A stretch of 64,000 nucleotides of DNA from Aggregatibacter segnis ATCC 33393 (GCF_000185305.1 NZ_GL622200.1:1855336-1919335), one strand, 5' to 3'. Shown: positions 1-10,175, counted from the first letter of the stretch. Notes: generated by a model not told the origin, from the sequence alone. Numbers and translations: made by a program.

Positions 1-2609
1 CCGGATTCGTCCAATTTGCTTAATGCGGCTTCACCGACGTTAGGAATATCTGCGGTAATTTCTTCCGCACCTAATTTGGTATCACGTGCCACACAAGAAA
101 GCTCTTGAATGTGAATAGTGGTGAAACGATCTTGTTGTACCACACGTTCGGAAACTAACATGGAGTCTTCGAAGTTATAACCGTTCCACGGCATGAACGC
201 CACGCGAATATTTTGACCAAGCGCCAATTCACCTAAATCGGTAGAAGGACCATCTGCCAAAATTTCACCACGCTCAACCGGCTCACCTAATTCCACACAA
301 GGAATTTGGTTGATACAGGTGTTTTGGTTAGAACGGGTATATTTGATTAAGTTATAAATATCAATACCGGCTTCGCCCGCAACGGTTTCGTCTTCATTGA
401 CTTTCACCACAATACGGGAAGCGTCCACGTATTGAATCGTACCACCGCGTTTTGCAACAACCGCAACACCGGAGTCAAGCGCTACTGCTTTCTCAATACC
501 AGTACCGACTAATGGTTTGTCTGCGCGTAATGTTGGTACGGCTTGACGTTGCATGTTCGCCCCCATCAAGGCACGGTTCGCATCGTCATGCTCTAAGAAT
601 GGAATCAAAGCTGCCGCCACAGAAACCACTTGTTGAGTAGAAACGTCCATATAGTGAATTTCTTCAGGTTTATAAAGACCTGATTCACCATGTTCACCAC
701 GACAGGTAACAAACGCATCGGTAAAGCGGAACTCGTCATCAAGATTTGAGTTCGCCTGTGCGATAACGTATTTACCTTCTTCAATCGCAGAAAGGTATTC
801 GATTTCTTCAGTCACTTGGCCATTGACGACTTTACGATACGGTGTTTCTAAGAAACCGTAGTCGTTGGTACGCGCATAAACGGAAAGAGAGTTAATCAAA
901 CCGATGTTTGGACCTTCAGGGGTTTCAATCGGACACACGCGACCATAGTGAGTCGCATGGACGTCACGCACTTCAAAGCCTGCACGTTCACGAGTTAAAC
1001 CGCCCGGTCCCAATGCAGAAATACGGCGTTTGTGTGTAACTTCTGATAATGGGTTGTTTTGGTCCATAAATTGAGATAATTGAGATGAACCAAAGAATTC
1101 TTTCACCGCAGCAGAAATTGGTTTCGCATTAATTAAATCTTGTGGTGTCACAGCTTCCAGATCACCTAAAGACAAGCGCTCTTTCACTGCACGCTCAACA
1201 CGCACTAAGCCAATACGGAATTGGTTTTCTGCCATCTCACCCACAGAACGAATACGACGGTTACCTAAGTGGTCAATATCATCCACTTCACCACGACCGT
1301 TACGAATTTCGATCAATTTCTTCATGACACTTACGATATCTTCGTTACTTAATGTGCCACTGCCGGTGGTTTCTTCAATCCCTAAAGAGCGGTTGAATTT
1401 CATACGGCCTACCGCAGACAAGTCATAACGGTCGGAAGAGAAGAATAAATTCTCAAATAACGCTTCTGCCGCTTCTTTTGTCGGTGGCTCACCCGGACGC
1501 ATCATACGGTAAATTTCCACTAACGCGCTTAAACGATCGCTAGACGGATCAACACGTAATGTTTCGGAAATATATGGGCCGTAATCCAAGTCATTGGTGA
1601 ATAAGGTTTCAACTGTGGTATAGCCTGCTTGTGCTAATTTCGCCAATACCTCAAGAGAAAGCTCCATATTCGCCGCACAAACTAATTCGCCGGTATCTAA
1701 ATTGACATAGTCTTTCGCAGCAACTTTACCCACAATATATTCAGTTGGTACGTCTACTTGTTTAATATTATCTTTTTCTAATGCTTTAATATGACGAGCA
1801 GTGATGCGACGACCACGTTCCACATACACTTTGCCATTTGCTTCAATATCAAATGCCGCCGTTTCACCACGTAAACGTTCAGGCATTAAATTCATCAGCA
1901 ATTTATTATCTTTAATTTCGAAGACAACTTTATCAAAGAAAAGATCTAAGATTTGTTCAGTGGTGTAACCCAACGCGCGCAAGATAATCGTTGATGGTAA
2001 TTTACGACGACGGTCGATACGTGCATATAAGTTATCTTTCGGATCAAATTCAAAATCCAACCATGAACCACGGTAAGGAATAATACGTGCGTTATACAGC
2101 ACTTTACCTGAAGAGTGAGTTTTACCTTTGTCACTATCAAAGAATACACCCGGACTACGATGTAATTGAGACACGATAACACGCTCGGTACCGTTAATCA
2201 CGAAAGTACCATTATCGGTCATTAATGGGATCTCACCCATATAAACTTCTTGTTCTTTAATATCTTTGATCGTGCCAGGTGCGGCATCTTTGTCATAGCT
2301 AACCAAGCGTAATTTCACACGTAACGGTGCCGCATAAGTGGTACCACGGATTTGACACTCACGCACATCAAACACCGGCTCACCTAGCCTATAGCTAACA
2401 TATTGTAATTCGGTATTTCCATTGGTACTGACAATTGGGAATACAGAGCGGAAAGCGGCTTCTAAGCCTTGTTGACCATCCGGATCTCTTTGAATAAATT
2501 TTTCAAAAGAATCAAGCTGGATTGTTAATAAATAGGGAATATTTAAAACTTGCGGACGTTTGCCGAAGTCTTTACGAATTCTTTTTTTCTCGGTATAGGA
2601 GTAAACCAT
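1..2609 (-). CDS. rpoB: RNA polymerase beta subunit, N-terminal ~870 residues (cut by window edge)
   Basis: This is the catalytic beta subunit of RNA polymerase. The reading frame is open from an ATG at 2609 to base 1 on the minus strand, giving about 869 codons, against about 1340 in the family, so the last third lies outside the window. The start [19 protein letters not shown] is typical of gamma-proteobacterial RpoB, and the frame continues through recognisable blocks such as [15 protein letters not shown]. The truncation is only the window boundary, and I see no frameshift. The gene follows rplL after about 270 bases that hold an attenuator-like hairpin, the usual rplJL-rpoBC arrangement. 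A GGAACC-type ribosome site lies just before the ATG. Confidence 0.97.
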   Translation of the reverse strand, partial: MVYSYTEKKRIRKDFGKRPQVLNIPYLLTIQLDSFEKFIQRDPDGQQGLEAAFRSVFPIVSTNGNTELQYVSYRLGEPVFDVRECQIRGTTYAAPLRVKLRLVSYDKDAAPGTIKDIKEQEVYMGEIPLMTDNGTFVINGTERVIVSQLHRSPGVFFDSDKGKTHSSGKVLYNARIIPYRGSWLDFEFDPKDNLYARIDRRRKLPSTIILRALGYTTEQILDLFFDKVVFEIKDNKLLMNLMPERLRGETAAFDIEANGKVYVERGRRITARHIKALEKDNIKQVDVPTEYIVGKVAAKDYVNLDTGELVCAANMELSLEVLAKLAQAGYTTVETLFTNDLDYGPYISETLRVDPSSDRLSALVEIYRMMRPGEPPTKEAAEALFENLFFSSDRYDLSAVGRMKFNRSLGIEETTGSGTLSNEDIVSVMKKLIEIRNGRGEVDDIDHLGNRRIRSVGEMAENQFRIGLVRVERAVKERLSLGDLEAVTPQDLINAKPISAAVKEFFGSSQLSQFMDQNNPLSEVTHKRRISALGPGGLTRERAGFEVRDVHATHYGRVCPIETPEGPNIGLINSLSVYARTNDYGFLETPYRKVVNGQVTEEIEYLSAIEEGKYVIAQANSNLDDEFRFTDAFVTCRGEHGESGLYKPEEIHYMDVSTQQVVSVAAALIPFLEHDDANRALMGANMQRQAVPTLRADKPLVGTGIEKAVALDSGVAVVAKRGGTIQYVDASRIVVKVNEDETVAGEAGIDIYNLIKYTRSNQNTCINQIPCVELGEPVERGEILADGPSTDLGELALGQNIRVAFMPWNGYNFEDSMLVSERVVQQDRFTTIHIQELSCVARDTKLGAEEITADIPNVGEAALSKLDES

Positions 2610-2816
2610 AGGGTTCCTCTGCTTGCTGTTCAGTGACCCACAATCAACACGCAATATTTGCGACAAATATTGGTGATAATGTATTAGATACCGTTTTTAG
2701 ATGACCGCACTATGAACCTTACTTCTTGAGTGGGTAGCTCAAATTAAAATGCTTTGTTTAACTTGAGGAAACAAAAGTAATCAAACGGCAAATTTACTTC
2801 TGTTTTTGATAGCACA

Positions 2817-2846
2817 AAATGGCTGATGGTCACCCACCAGCCATTT
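2817..2846 (-). terminator. attenuator-like hairpin between rplL and rpoB
   Basis: The arms AAATGGCTG and CAGCCATTT (2817-2825 and 2838-2846) pair perfectly, with extra GG/CC pairing inside. Read on the minus strand, only a short TTTT follows. That fits a partial terminator. In Escherichia coli the rplL-rpoB gap holds a well-known partial attenuator that sets the ribosomal protein to polymerase ratio. I infer the same role here. The rest of the 2610-2878 gap shows no gene. Confidence 0.55.
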
Positions 2847-2878
2847 AGCCTGAGAAACAGGACGAAATAAAATCAAAA

Positions 2879-3250
2879 TTATTTGATTTCTACTTTCGCG
2901 CCAGCTTCTTCTAATTCTTTCTTAAGTGCTTCTGCTTCTGCTTTAGCAATGCCTTCTTTCAATACAGCCGGTGCAGATTCAACTAAGTCTTTAGCTTCTT
3001 TCAAGCCTAAACCGGTTGCACCACGTACTGCTTTGATTACTGCTACTTTGTTAGCACCAGCTTCAGCAAGAACTACGTCGAATTCAGTTTTTTCTTCTGC
3101 CGCTGCTGCTGCACCACCTGCTGGAGCTGCTGCTACTGCTGCCGCTGCGGAAACACCGAATTTTTCTTCCATCGCTGCGATTAATTCAACGATTTCAGTT
3201 ACAGATTTAGAAGCAATCGCTTCAATGATTTGTTCGTTAGTTAATGACAT
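2879..3250 (-). CDS. rplL: 50S ribosomal protein L7/L12
   Basis: L7/L12 is the stalk protein that recruits translation factors to the ribosome. The 123-residue product starts [17 protein letters not shown], has the Ala/Gly-rich hinge near residues 35-50 and the C-terminal factor-binding domain ending GAKVEIK. I chose the ATG at 3250 over an upstream TTG because AGGAAT lies about nine bases before it and because family members start at this point. It lies about 50 bases downstream of rplJ and is almost certainly cotranscribed with it. The base composition on the coding strand is strongly biased toward a few codons, as expected of a highly expressed gene. Confidence 0.98.
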   Translation of the reverse strand: MSLTNEQIIEAIASKSVTEIVELIAAMEEKFGVSAAAAVAAAPAGGAAAAAEEKTEFDVVLAEAGANKVAVIKAVRGATGLGLKEAKDLVESAPAVLKEGIAKAEAEALKKELEEAGAKVEIK

Positions 3251-3301
3251 AACAATCAATTCCTAAAGTAAATAAAGTTAATTGGATGAAGAAACGCTTG
3301 A

Positions 3302-3793
3302 TTAAGCCGCTTCTTGTAATTTGTCGCGTAATGCCGCAAAAGTGCGAACAAGTTTGCCTGCCGCAGCTTCTTTCATTGTGCCCATTAAACGTGCAATTGC
3401 TTCGTCGTAAGTCGGTAATGTTGCTAAGAATTCAACATCTTGGATCTTACCTTCAAAGGCTGCACCTTTAAGTTCAAACTTATCGTTTGCTTTCGCAAAT
3501 TCTTTGAACAAACGTGCTGCAGCACCTGGATGTTCAGTAGAGAATGCGATAAGTGTTGGACCGGTAAATGTGTCTTTCAAACACTCGAATTCAGTACCTT
3601 CTACCGCACGACGTAATAAAGTATTACGAACAACGCGCATAGAAACACCGGCTTCACGTGCAGATTTACGCAATTCGGTCATTTTGTCTACTGTCACACC
3701 ACGGGAATCCGCGATCACAGCAGAAAGGGCACCTTTGGCTGCTTCATTTACTTCGGCAACAATTGCTTGTTTGTCTTGAAGATTTAATGCCAT
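3302..3793 (-). CDS. rplJ: 50S ribosomal protein L10
   Basis: L10 anchors the L7/L12 stalk to 23S rRNA and represses its own mRNA. The 163-residue length and the start [20 protein letters not shown] match the family. The AGGAGC ribosome site lies within the leader just upstream. The gene is first in an rplJ-rplL unit with its own promoter, and the leader ahead of it folds like the L10 autoregulatory leader. No anomalies are visible. Confidence 0.98.
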   Translation of the reverse strand: MALNLQDKQAIVAEVNEAAKGALSAVIADSRGVTVDKMTELRKSAREAGVSMRVVRNTLLRRAVEGTEFECLKDTFTGPTLIAFSTEHPGAAARLFKEFAKANDKFELKGAAFEGKIQDVEFLATLPTYDEAIARLMGTMKEAAAGKLVRTFAALRDKLQEAA

Positions 3794-3799
3794 TGGCTG

Positions 3800-3985
3800 T
3801 TAGCTCCTGAATACACTCCGATTGCTCGGAATTTAAATACCTAATAAAACGACTATTAGGACGAATTCGGTGCACAGAAGCAAGAAAATTCTTATTCTGT
3901 TCACCATCTACGTAGGATGATTAAGATTGCTCCCCTACGGTCTTGGACGGGGCTTGAATGAGGTCAAGCACCAACCAGAAATGCT
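3800..3985 (-). promoter_or_regulatory. L10 (rplJ) mRNA leader
   Basis: Read on the minus strand the leader contains GGTTGGTGCTTGACC, then AAGACCGTAGG and later CTACGTAGATGGTGAACAG, and ends with CTGTGCACCG before rplJ. These blocks closely resemble what I remember of the E. coli rplJ leader (GGTTGGTGCCTGGCC, GAAGACCGCAGG, CTGCGTAGACGGTGACAG). Known biology: the L10-L12 complex binds this leader and blocks translation of rplJ and rplL. The assignment rests on memory of the E. coli sequence, not on a covariance model. Confidence 0.8.
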
Positions 3986-4020
3986 AAACCGCAAATAAAA
4001 TACGGTCTAAAAGGACGCAG

Positions 4021-4049
4021 ATTATAACGATCGAAATAACATTTGTAAA
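4021..4049 (-). promoter_or_regulatory. sigma-70 promoter of rplJ-rplL
   Basis: On the minus strand a TTTACA -35 box (4044-4049) and a perfect TATAAT -10 box (4021-4026) are separated by 17 bases. Transcription would start near 4014, just ahead of the L10 leader. The promoter lies downstream of the rplA terminator hairpin, so rplJL need not depend on rplKA transcription. Confidence 0.8.
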
Positions 4050-4089
4050 TGCCTGATGATAAAAAATCACCAATTCGACAACGATAAAT

Positions 4090-4124
4090 GTCGAAAAAAA
4101 TAACCGCACTTGTAAAAGTGCGGT
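4090..4124 (-). terminator. rho-independent terminator of rplK-rplA made from paired uptake signals
   Basis: The arms ACCGCACTT and AAGTGCGGT form a nearly loop-free inverted pair. On the minus strand this hairpin is followed by ATTTTTTTCG, a good T-tract. Inverted uptake-signal pairs acting as terminators are well known in Pasteurellaceae. Confidence 0.85.
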
Positions 4125-4148
4125 CATATTTCATCGTATTTCTACGGA

Positions 4149-4838
4149 TTACAGTGAAGCTTGATCGATTGCTACACCGGCACCCATTGTAGTAGAAAGA
4201 CTTACTTTCTTAATGAAGATACCTTTAGATGTTGCAGGTTTCGCTTTAGTTAAAGCGGCTAACAACGCTTGAAGGTTTTCTTTCAATTGTACTTCAGAGA
4301 AGTTTGCTTTACCGATAGTAGTGTGGATGATACCGTTTTTATCGTTGCGATAACGGATCTGACCGGATTTAGCATTTTTCACTGCTTCAGCAACGTTTGG
4401 TGTGACAGTACCCACTTTCGGGTTTGGCATTAAACCACGTGGGCCTAATACTTGACCTAATTGACCAACAACACGCATTGCATCAGGAGAAGCGATAACA
4501 ACGTCAAAGTTCATTTCGCCTTTCTTAACTTGCTCTGCTAAGTCTTCCATACCTACTAAATCAGCACCAGCTTCTTTAGCTGCTTCTGCGTTTGCACCTT
4601 GGGTGAACACAGCAACACGAACTTCACGACCAGTACCGTGTGGTAATACTGTTGCACCACGAACGTTTTGGTCAGATTTACGAGGGTCGATACCCAAGTT
4701 TACTGCAACATCAACACTTTCAACGAATTTAGCCGTTGCGAATTGTTTCAATACTGCGATTGCTTCGTTGATTTCGTATGCTTTAGTAGAATCTACGCCA
4801 GCTTTGATTGCTTTCATTTTTTTAGTCAATTTAGCCAT
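4149..4838 (-). CDS. rplA: 50S ribosomal protein L1
   Basis: L1 forms the mobile stalk near the ribosomal E site and represses the L11-L1 mRNA. The 229-residue product starts [21 protein letters not shown] and includes the conserved [10 protein letters not shown] and [10 protein letters not shown] stretches that contact rRNA. The length matches the usual 229-234. It begins only four bases after the rplK stop codon, so the two genes form one translation-coupled unit. A terminator follows its stop codon. Confidence 0.98.
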   Translation of the reverse strand: MAKLTKKMKAIKAGVDSTKAYEINEAIAVLKQFATAKFVESVDVAVNLGIDPRKSDQNVRGATVLPHGTGREVRVAVFTQGANAEAAKEAGADLVGMEDLAEQVKKGEMNFDVVIASPDAMRVVGQLGQVLGPRGLMPNPKVGTVTPNVAEAVKNAKSGQIRYRNDKNGIIHTTIGKANFSEVQLKENLQALLAALTKAKPATSKGIFIKKVSLSTTMGAGVAIDQASL

Positions 4839-4842
4839 CGTA

Positions 4843-5271
4843 TTACTCCTCTACCACTAAGCCCATTGAACGAGCAGTACCAGCGATTGATTGCATTTTG
4901 TCTTCGATAGTCGCACCAGTCATATCCGCTGCTTTAGTTTCAGCGATTTGACGAACTTGTTCTAAAGTCACTTTACCTACTTTATCTTTGTTCGGTTTAG
5001 CAGAACCAGATTTCACACCAGCTGCTTTTTTCAACAATACTGCTGCCGGTGGAGTTTTAGTCACGAAAGTGAATGAACGGTCTGCATAAACGGTGATAAC
5101 AACCGGAATTGGTAAACCTTTTTCTAAGCTCTCAGTACGAGCGTTGAATGCTTTACAGAATTCCATGATGTTTACACCTTGTTGACCTAACGCAGGACCA
5201 ACCGGTGGTGATGGGTTTGCCATACCAGCTGCAACTTGCAACTTAACGTAGGCTTGGACTTTTTTTGCCAT
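4843..5271 (-). CDS. rplK: 50S ribosomal protein L11
   Basis: L11 binds the GTPase-associated region of 23S rRNA and is needed for the RelA stringent response. The 142 residues start [22 protein letters not shown] and contain the conserved [14 protein letters not shown] motif near residues 22-36 and the C-terminal RNA-binding domain ending SMGLVVEE. The ATG has AGAGGAAA just upstream. It heads the rplK-rplA unit. The short leader ahead of it (about 5272-5327) contains GGGGAGCTAGCAATAGCG and may carry the L1 feedback site known from other gamma-proteobacteria, but I could not verify a fold. Confidence 0.98.
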   Translation of the reverse strand: MAKKVQAYVKLQVAAGMANPSPPVGPALGQQGVNIMEFCKAFNARTESLEKGLPIPVVITVYADRSFTFVTKTPPAAVLLKKAAGVKSGSAKPNKDKVGKVTLEQVRQIAETKAADMTGATIEDKMQSIAGTARSMGLVVEE

Positions 5272-5334
5272 TTTAGTTTCCTCTAAATGGGTGATAACGC
5301 TATTGCTAGCTCCCCTGTTGTTAAAAAGGGCTGC

Positions 5335-5363
5335 ATTCTAATCAAACGCAACCGGTTTTTCAA
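5335..5363 (-). promoter_or_regulatory. sigma-70 promoter of rplK-rplA
   Basis: On the minus strand TTGAAA (5358-5363) and TAGAAT (5335-5340) are 17 bases apart, with a start expected near 5327. It sits directly downstream of the nusG terminator hairpin, which separates secE-nusG from rplKA. Confidence 0.75.
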
Positions 5364-5372
5364 GTAAAACGT

Positions 5373-5405
5373 CGAAAAAATGCACCGCACTTAAAAAAGT
5401 GCGGT
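5373..5405 (-). terminator. terminator of secE-nusG made from paired uptake signals
   Basis: ACCGCACTT and AAGTGCGGT face each other with a four-A loop. On the minus strand the hairpin is followed by TGCATTTTTTCGAC. It lies about 20 bases after the nusG stop codon. Confidence 0.8.
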
Positions 5406-5424
5406 GGAAAATTCAACCATTTTA

Positions 5425-5976
5425 CTAGTTATTCTTTTCTACTTGTCCGAACTCAAGTTCAACCGGCGTAGCACGACCAAAAATAGACACAGACACTTTC
5501 AAGCGGCCTTTTTCGTAGTCGATTTCTTCTACTGTACCATTGAAATCCATAAATGGACCTTCGGTTACTCGTACTTCTTCCCCAGGTTGGAAAGTCGTTC
5601 TTGGTTTCGGTTTATCGCTATTTTGTTCCAAGCGATTTAAAATGATATCCGCTTCACGATTGCTAATTGGCGCCGGTTTGTCCGGTGTGCCACCAATGAA
5701 ACCCATCACGCGTGGTACGCTACGCACCAAGTGCCAAGTGTCATCGTTCATTTCCATTTGTACTAATACATAACCTGGGAAATATTTACGTTCACTTTTG
5801 CGACGTTTACCCGCCACATTTTCGACAACTTCTTCTGTCGGCACTAACACTTCACCGAACTGTTCTTCCATATTGTGAAGTTTGATGTATTCACGCAATG
5901 TGGTCGCTACGCGCGCTTCAAAACCGGAGAACGCTTGCAACACATACCAACGTTTTTTATTTGCGGTTTCGGTCAT
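5425..5976 (-). CDS. nusG: transcription termination/antitermination factor NusG
   Basis: NusG binds RNA polymerase through its N-terminal NGN domain and Rho or ribosomal protein S10 through its C-terminal KOW domain. The 183 residues start [20 protein letters not shown]. The KOW domain is visible as the stretch [19 protein letters not shown], and the protein ends in GQVEKNN. Length and motif order match the family. The start codon follows the secE stop codon by one base, so the two are cotranscribed. Confidence 0.98.
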   Translation of the reverse strand: MTETANKKRWYVLQAFSGFEARVATTLREYIKLHNMEEQFGEVLVPTEEVVENVAGKRRKSERKYFPGYVLVQMEMNDDTWHLVRSVPRVMGFIGGTPDKPAPISNREADIILNRLEQNSDKPKPRTTFQPGEEVRVTEGPFMDFNGTVEEIDYEKGRLKVSVSIFGRATPVELEFGQVEKNN

Positions 5977-5977
5977 T

Positions 5978-6388
5978 TTAGAATCTCCAGTCGGTTAAGA
6001 AGGTAATGATGCTAACGATGATTGAATCCAAGCCCCAAAGGATTAAAGACACAAATACGGTCACACCAACAACGATAAAAGTTGTTTGCGTTGCTTCCGG
6101 ACGGCTTGGCCAAACAATTCGACGTAATTCAGTACGGGCATCTTGAAAGAAACCAAGGGCTTTTCTGCCTTGATTGGTTGTCGCTGCAACCCCTAAAGAG
6201 ATCAACAACAACACGATAACCGCAACAACGCGAATTGGGGTGGAATATTGATCTTGGAAATAGATATTACCAAATGCACTCGCCGCAATGATTGCAACGG
6301 TTAACAACCATAAAAAAATGTTTAATCCTTTAGACTTTTCAACGGAAGCCTCAGATTCATTTTTCTTTTTCTCAATCTCTAATGCCAT
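5978..6388 (-). CDS. secE: preprotein translocase subunit SecE
   Basis: SecE clamps SecY in the inner membrane translocon. The 136-residue product has the three-helix form found in enterobacteria: two hydrophobic segments near residues 23-65, a cytoplasmic amphipathic helix containing [19 protein letters not shown], and a last membrane helix before the C-terminal TDWRF. The WPSR motif is diagnostic. It is first in the secE-nusG unit and has its own promoter. No tuf gene or tRNA cluster lies upstream, unlike in E. coli. Confidence 0.97.
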   Translation of the reverse strand: MALEIEKKKNESEASVEKSKGLNIFLWLLTVAIIAASAFGNIYFQDQYSTPIRVVAVIVLLLISLGVAATTNQGRKALGFFQDARTELRRIVWPSRPEATQTTFIVVGVTVFVSLILWGLDSIIVSIITFLTDWRF

Positions 6389-6443
6389 AAAAATTTATCC
6401 ATTATGTAACTTTAAAAAACAGGGATCCTTTTTCGAACGCAGG

Positions 6444-6473
6444 ATTATAGCAGCTAATTTTCCAGTTTCACAA
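6444..6473 (-). promoter_or_regulatory. sigma-70 promoter of secE-nusG
   Basis: On the minus strand TTGTGA (6468-6473) and a perfect TATAAT (6444-6449) are 18 bases apart. The predicted start is about 50 bases ahead of the secE ATG. Confidence 0.7.
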
Positions 6474-6494
6474 TTAAAAATTATGCATTTACAC

Positions 6495-6548
6495 AAGTGC
6501 GGTCGTTTTTCAGCGTGTTTCTAAACATTCTCAAAATCCACCGCACTT
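6495..6548 (-). terminator. widely spaced inverted uptake-signal pair after the AEC permease gene
   Basis: AAGTGCGGT (6495-6503) and ACCGCACTT (6540-6548) face each other across 36 bases. Its place right after the permease stop codon suggests a terminator, but the loop is long and the T-tract on the minus strand is poor. Confidence 0.35.
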
Positions 6549-6549
6549 T

Positions 6550-7479
6550 TTACCACAACTGATACAGTGCAATAATGAAGGGCATGCTAAACATGCAAAG
6601 GAGGGTGGTGACCCCATAAATGGCACTGGCTTTTTGCGGATTATTCCCAAAAATTAACGCCATTTGCGTGACCGTCGAAGCCGCTGGGCTCGTTGTCGCA
6701 AGGAAACTAATCAAAGCGATCGTTTCACCGTTTTGTACCCAACCTGAAAAGCCGCAAAGTTTAACGACAACCATTAAAAACAGCGGAATCACTAACAAAC
6801 GCAGAAACGTCACCAAATAAATACGTTTAGAGGAGAAAAGATCCCGCAGTGGAATAGAAGCAATCAGCATGCCGGCAATCAACATCGCATTCGGACCAAT
6901 AAACATCCCGACGGAAGACAACGTACCATTGATGGTATCAGGCAGTTTAATTTGTAAGGCAAACATCACTAAACCCATCATGATCGACCAAATGTTGATA
7001 TTTTTTAGCACCGTTTTCAGCGTTAAATTGCCCTTTCCGGCAATAATCAGACGACAGTGCGTCCAAAACATGAACGTTTGCACGATAATAAAACAACTGG
7101 CGTAAACCACCCATTCTTTACCGAACAATCCCATCACCAACGGAATAATCAAATTACCTGAATTAGCATAAATCGATGCCGCATGCTCGATAGGATCCAA
7201 TTTCAGCGTTCTCTTTAACACCGTACCGATAATCACCAGCATGCCATGTAAAAACACCGCCATCCCAAAAGACAGCATTAATCCCTCTAGAATTTCCGGC
7301 GTATACGAAATCTGAAAAGCTTCAATCATCACGGCGGGACTGATGATATATAACCCGATAATAGACAGCGGCTTACTGTCTTCCGATTTAAGCAATTTGC
7401 TTTTCACCAACCCATAGCCCATCAACACAATAAGGGTCAGTTCAACGATTTTCGTGCCGAGAATGAATGCGATATCCAT
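6550..7479 (-). CDS. AEC-family (auxin efflux carrier-like) permease
   Basis: This is an inner-membrane protein of 309 residues with about ten hydrophobic segments arranged in two halves, as in the AEC transporter family (relatives include MdcF-type malonate carriers and YwkB). The N-terminal VKSKLLKSEDSKPLS and the PLVMGLFGKE stretch fit the family. Bacterial AEC members often carry small carboxylates such as malate or malonate, but I cannot name the substrate here, and no malonate decarboxylase genes are nearby. It lies 28 bases after modF on the same strand and could be cotranscribed with it, though nothing in the sequence ties their functions together. Confidence 0.8.
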   Translation of the reverse strand: MDIAFILGTKIVELTLIVLMGYGLVKSKLLKSEDSKPLSIIGLYIISPAVMIEAFQISYTPEILEGLMLSFGMAVFLHGMLVIIGTVLKRTLKLDPIEHAASIYANSGNLIIPLVMGLFGKEWVVYASCFIIVQTFMFWTHCRLIIAGKGNLTLKTVLKNINIWSIMMGLVMFALQIKLPDTINGTLSSVGMFIGPNAMLIAGMLIASIPLRDLFSSKRIYLVTFLRLLVIPLFLMVVVKLCGFSGWVQNGETIALISFLATTSPAASTVTQMALIFGNNPQKASAIYGVTTLLCMFSMPFIIALYQLW

Positions 7480-7507
7480 AGTTGTTCTTCGTCAAAATAA
7501 TTAAAAA

Positions 7508-8959
7508 TCACACCGCACTTTGTTTATAAACGTATCCATCGCCTTGCGGGATAAATTCAAACACATGCGTAATGCAATTCGGCGCGTCCTGATCTTGGTG
7601 GGACACGAAGAGTAGTTGGGTTTGACTATTGTTCACCAGTTGTTCGATAAAGTGCTTTACCAGTTTGCGATTCATGCCGTCGAGGCCTTGCAACGGTTCA
7701 TCTAAAATCAATATGGGCGGGTGTTTCACCATCGCGCGGGTAATCAACAACAGGCGCTGTTGTCCCCAAGAAAGGGAACGAAACGGACGATTTGCCAACG
7801 CCTCCATATTCAAGCGCGTAAGCCATTGCATCGCCTTGATCCGCAGTGCGCCGGGAACGCTTTGGTATACGCCGATGCTGTCAAAAAAGCCCGAAAGAAT
7901 CACCTCTAACGCAGAACAGTTGACCCGATAATCCATGTGTAACTGACTGCTGACATAACCGATGTTGCGTTTAATCTCCCAAATGGTTTCGCCACTTCCC
8001 CGCTGTTTACCGAATAAAACCACATGATTAGCATAAGATTGCGGATGATCGCCGCAAATAAGCGACAATAGCGTAGATTTTCCCGCACCATTCTGCCCTT
8101 TAATCCACCAATTTTGCTCAGGCGCCACTGTCCAATCAAGCCGATTTAAAATGACATTCTCACCATATTGAACAGTAACGTTTTTCAGTTCAAAAGGGGA
8201 TTGATTCGGCGGTAATTTAATCGGCGATACAGCACTTTCCGGCAACGGCACATCAACGTTTTGTTCCGCATATTGTACTTGTTGAAATAGACTTTGTTGC
8301 TCAACCTCCGTCCGCCCTCCCTGCAAAATTAACTGGTTGTGATCTAACAACGCCACATGATCAGCGGCAGAAGGAATGTCGGAAAAGCGATTGACGATCA
8401 ACACCAACGCCATTTTTTCATTGAGCTGTTGTAGCAATTGTTGCCAATCCGACACAGACTGTTGATCTAGCCCTTCAAAAGGCTCATCTAAAATTAATAA
8501 TTGCGGTTCGGAAACCAATGCCTGCGCCAACAACACTTTGCGGCTCTCGCCGGTAGAAAGCAACATAAACGGACGATCCAACAACGACGTAATATGCAAC
8601 AGCGCCGCATAAGAGTCACACAAGGTTTCCTTATCACTACTGTTCAAAATGGTCTGACGTGCGGTTTTGCCGAAATCGTCTGGACTCACCGTATCGTTGT
8701 TACGATCTTTAAACGTTTGTTCCAGAATTTGTTGTTGCCGTTCAAAAGAAAACAACCCAATGCGTTCAAAATCACTGTGATATTCGCCCGCCTCAAGAGG
8801 CAATGCCCCTTGTAATGCTAATGAAAACGCCGTTTTTCCGCTGCCGTTACTGCCCACCACGACCCAATAATCCCGAGCCTTGACAAAAAAGTGCGGTAGA
8901 TTTAGCAAACGTTTTTCATGCAGTCGAAATTGCGCATTTTCTATATTGAGTTGAGGCAT
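7508..8959 (-). CDS. modF: ModF-like tandem ATP-binding protein
   Basis: This 483-residue protein has two ABC ATPase domains in one chain. The first Walker A motif is GSNGSGKT at residues 36-43 and its signature is LLSTGESRK. The second Walker A is GQNGAGKST near residue 290, with signature SWGQQRLLL and Walker B ILILDEPLQGLDG. The closing stretch QLLFVSHQDQDAPNCITHVFEF is very close to E. coli ModF, a molybdate-linked protein of unclear function with no membrane partner of its own. No modABC genes are in the window, but mobA and napA are, so molybdenum metabolism is present. An uptake signal lies within the last codons. Confidence 0.88.
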   Translation of the reverse strand: MPQLNIENAQFRLHEKRLLNLPHFFVKARDYWVVVGSNGSGKTAFSLALQGALPLEAGEYHSDFERIGLFSFERQQQILEQTFKDRNNDTVSPDDFGKTARQTILNSSDKETLCDSYAALLHITSLLDRPFMLLSTGESRKVLLAQALVSEPQLLILDEPFEGLDQQSVSDWQQLLQQLNEKMALVLIVNRFSDIPSAADHVALLDHNQLILQGGRTEVEQQSLFQQVQYAEQNVDVPLPESAVSPIKLPPNQSPFELKNVTVQYGENVILNRLDWTVAPEQNWWIKGQNGAGKSTLLSLICGDHPQSYANHVVLFGKQRGSGETIWEIKRNIGYVSSQLHMDYRVNCSALEVILSGFFDSIGVYQSVPGALRIKAMQWLTRLNMEALANRPFRSLSWGQQRLLLITRAMVKHPPILILDEPLQGLDGMNRKLVKHFIEQLVNNSQTQLLFVSHQDQDAPNCITHVFEFIPQGDGYVYKQSAV

Positions 8960-9055
8960 GATTGCTCCTTTTATTTACCACAAGCAGACAGTACCACGGA
9001 ACAATTTTCCCCATGAACATGAATTTGCCCAGCTTTTTACTCCGCATTCACTGTT

Positions 9056-10039
9056 TTACGGTGCATACAACACATCTAAATCCTGTTGTGGCAGGAAATC
9101 TTTTTCCTGTACTTGGAATTGTACCACCTTGTCGTTTTGCAAGACTTTCTTCACTTCTCCTTTGCCTTTCCAGCAAAATGACACCAACTGATCTTTTGGT
9201 CGCTCGATGGTTAAGGTGAAATCGGCGATTGGTTTTGCCCAGTTGGCCCCGGTTTTTAAAATATAGCCCAACTGACGATAAGAACCACCGCCCTCAGGAA
9301 TTAATTTTCTAATGGCATGTTTAAATTCAGGACCAATACAATATTGCTCGGTAAACGGTGTCTCCTCACCGAGTTCTAATATAGACGAAATAGACACGCC
9401 ACCACCGACCAAAGGGGCATATTCATGGCTGATGTAAGTCGTGTCGGAGGCTTTAAAGGTTTGCTGCCAACTATAAATAATTTGCCCGCCCCAAAACAGT
9501 TCACCTTCATATTTTTCCAATTCAAATTTGGCTAAACGAGGATCTTTACACTTCAAAATTTTATTATCTGCCGATGCAGATTTGCGCAACCAAGGTTCCA
9601 TCAATTCTTCCTCAGTTAAACCACAATCTCTGAAAATCGCCGTCACATCATGAGGCACCAATTTTTGTTCCTCTGTCCCTTCTTTTTCTGTTTTATAAAG
9701 AAACGCCCGCACATGCACTTGCGGTTTAATTTCCTTACCATTAGCGTAGATTTTAAAGGTGTTAATTAACCCTGCTGTATCCGCAAAGTCTCCGTAATCA
9801 TAAAGAGAAACCTCAGGTAATGGGAATAGCACAGTTTCCGTAATGTCTTTGTCGGTGAGATTTTGATATTCGTAGTCCACCTTAATTTTATCGAGGCTGA
9901 TAAACAGATTTTCTTTTTGCATGGCAATATTGTCATTTTTGAGGTATTCCACGCCACCAGTGGACACAAACCCCATGCTATCGTTGGCTTGTGCAGTAAA
10001 AGCGAAACAGAGCGCGGTTAAAACAACGTATTTTTTCAT
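9056..10039 (-). CDS. secreted DUF4424-family protein
   Basis: The 327-residue product starts with a clear signal peptide (MKKYVVLTALCFAFTAQAND, cleavage likely after TAQA), so it is periplasmic or exported. The start of the mature part, with SMGFVSTGGVEYLKNDNIAM followed by LFISLDKIKVDYEYQN and FPLPEV, resembles the DUF4424 family, whose members have no known function. There are four cysteines in the mature part, which could pair. It stands between modF (about 95 bases away) and the helix-hairpin-helix gene, all on the minus strand. I do not assign a function. Confidence 0.7.
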   Translation of the reverse strand: MKKYVVLTALCFAFTAQANDSMGFVSTGGVEYLKNDNIAMQKENLFISLDKIKVDYEYQNLTDKDITETVLFPLPEVSLYDYGDFADTAGLINTFKIYANGKEIKPQVHVRAFLYKTEKEGTEEQKLVPHDVTAIFRDCGLTEEELMEPWLRKSASADNKILKCKDPRLAKFELEKYEGELFWGGQIIYSWQQTFKASDTTYISHEYAPLVGGGVSISSILELGEETPFTEQYCIGPEFKHAIRKLIPEGGGSYRQLGYILKTGANWAKPIADFTLTIERPKDQLVSFCWKGKGEVKKVLQNDKVVQFQVQEKDFLPQQDLDVLYAP

Positions 10040-10110
10040 ATTGGTCCTCAGGAAATAATGTATTGATGAACGGCGAAAATCATAGCAGGAATTGGCAGGA
10101 TTAGGGATAA

Positions 10111-10175
10111 AAAGTGCGGTGGGTTTTGAAAACGTTTTTGAGACTCTACCGTGAGTAATACATTACCCTGGTTGG
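10111..10175. repeat. intergenic repeat copy A (uptake signal plus imperfect palindrome)
   Basis: The element begins AAAGTGCGGTGG, continues through TTTTGAAAACGTTTTTGAG and then CTCTACCGTGAGTAAT, and has an imperfect palindrome at 10149-10171. It matches copy B at 10480 over about 60 bases with scattered mismatches, in the same orientation. The two copies flank the small helix-hairpin-helix gene. Confidence 0.6.

Noticed and set aside
2883..3266. 127-codon plus-strand open frame opposite rplL
   Set aside because: It is the antisense shadow of an Ala-rich, biased-codon gene, with no ribosome site and low-complexity Ser/Ala sequence.
8501..8815. 104-codon plus-strand open frame opposite modF
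   Set aside because: It lies wholly within an intact gene with clear family motifs and shows no domain or ribosome site of its own.
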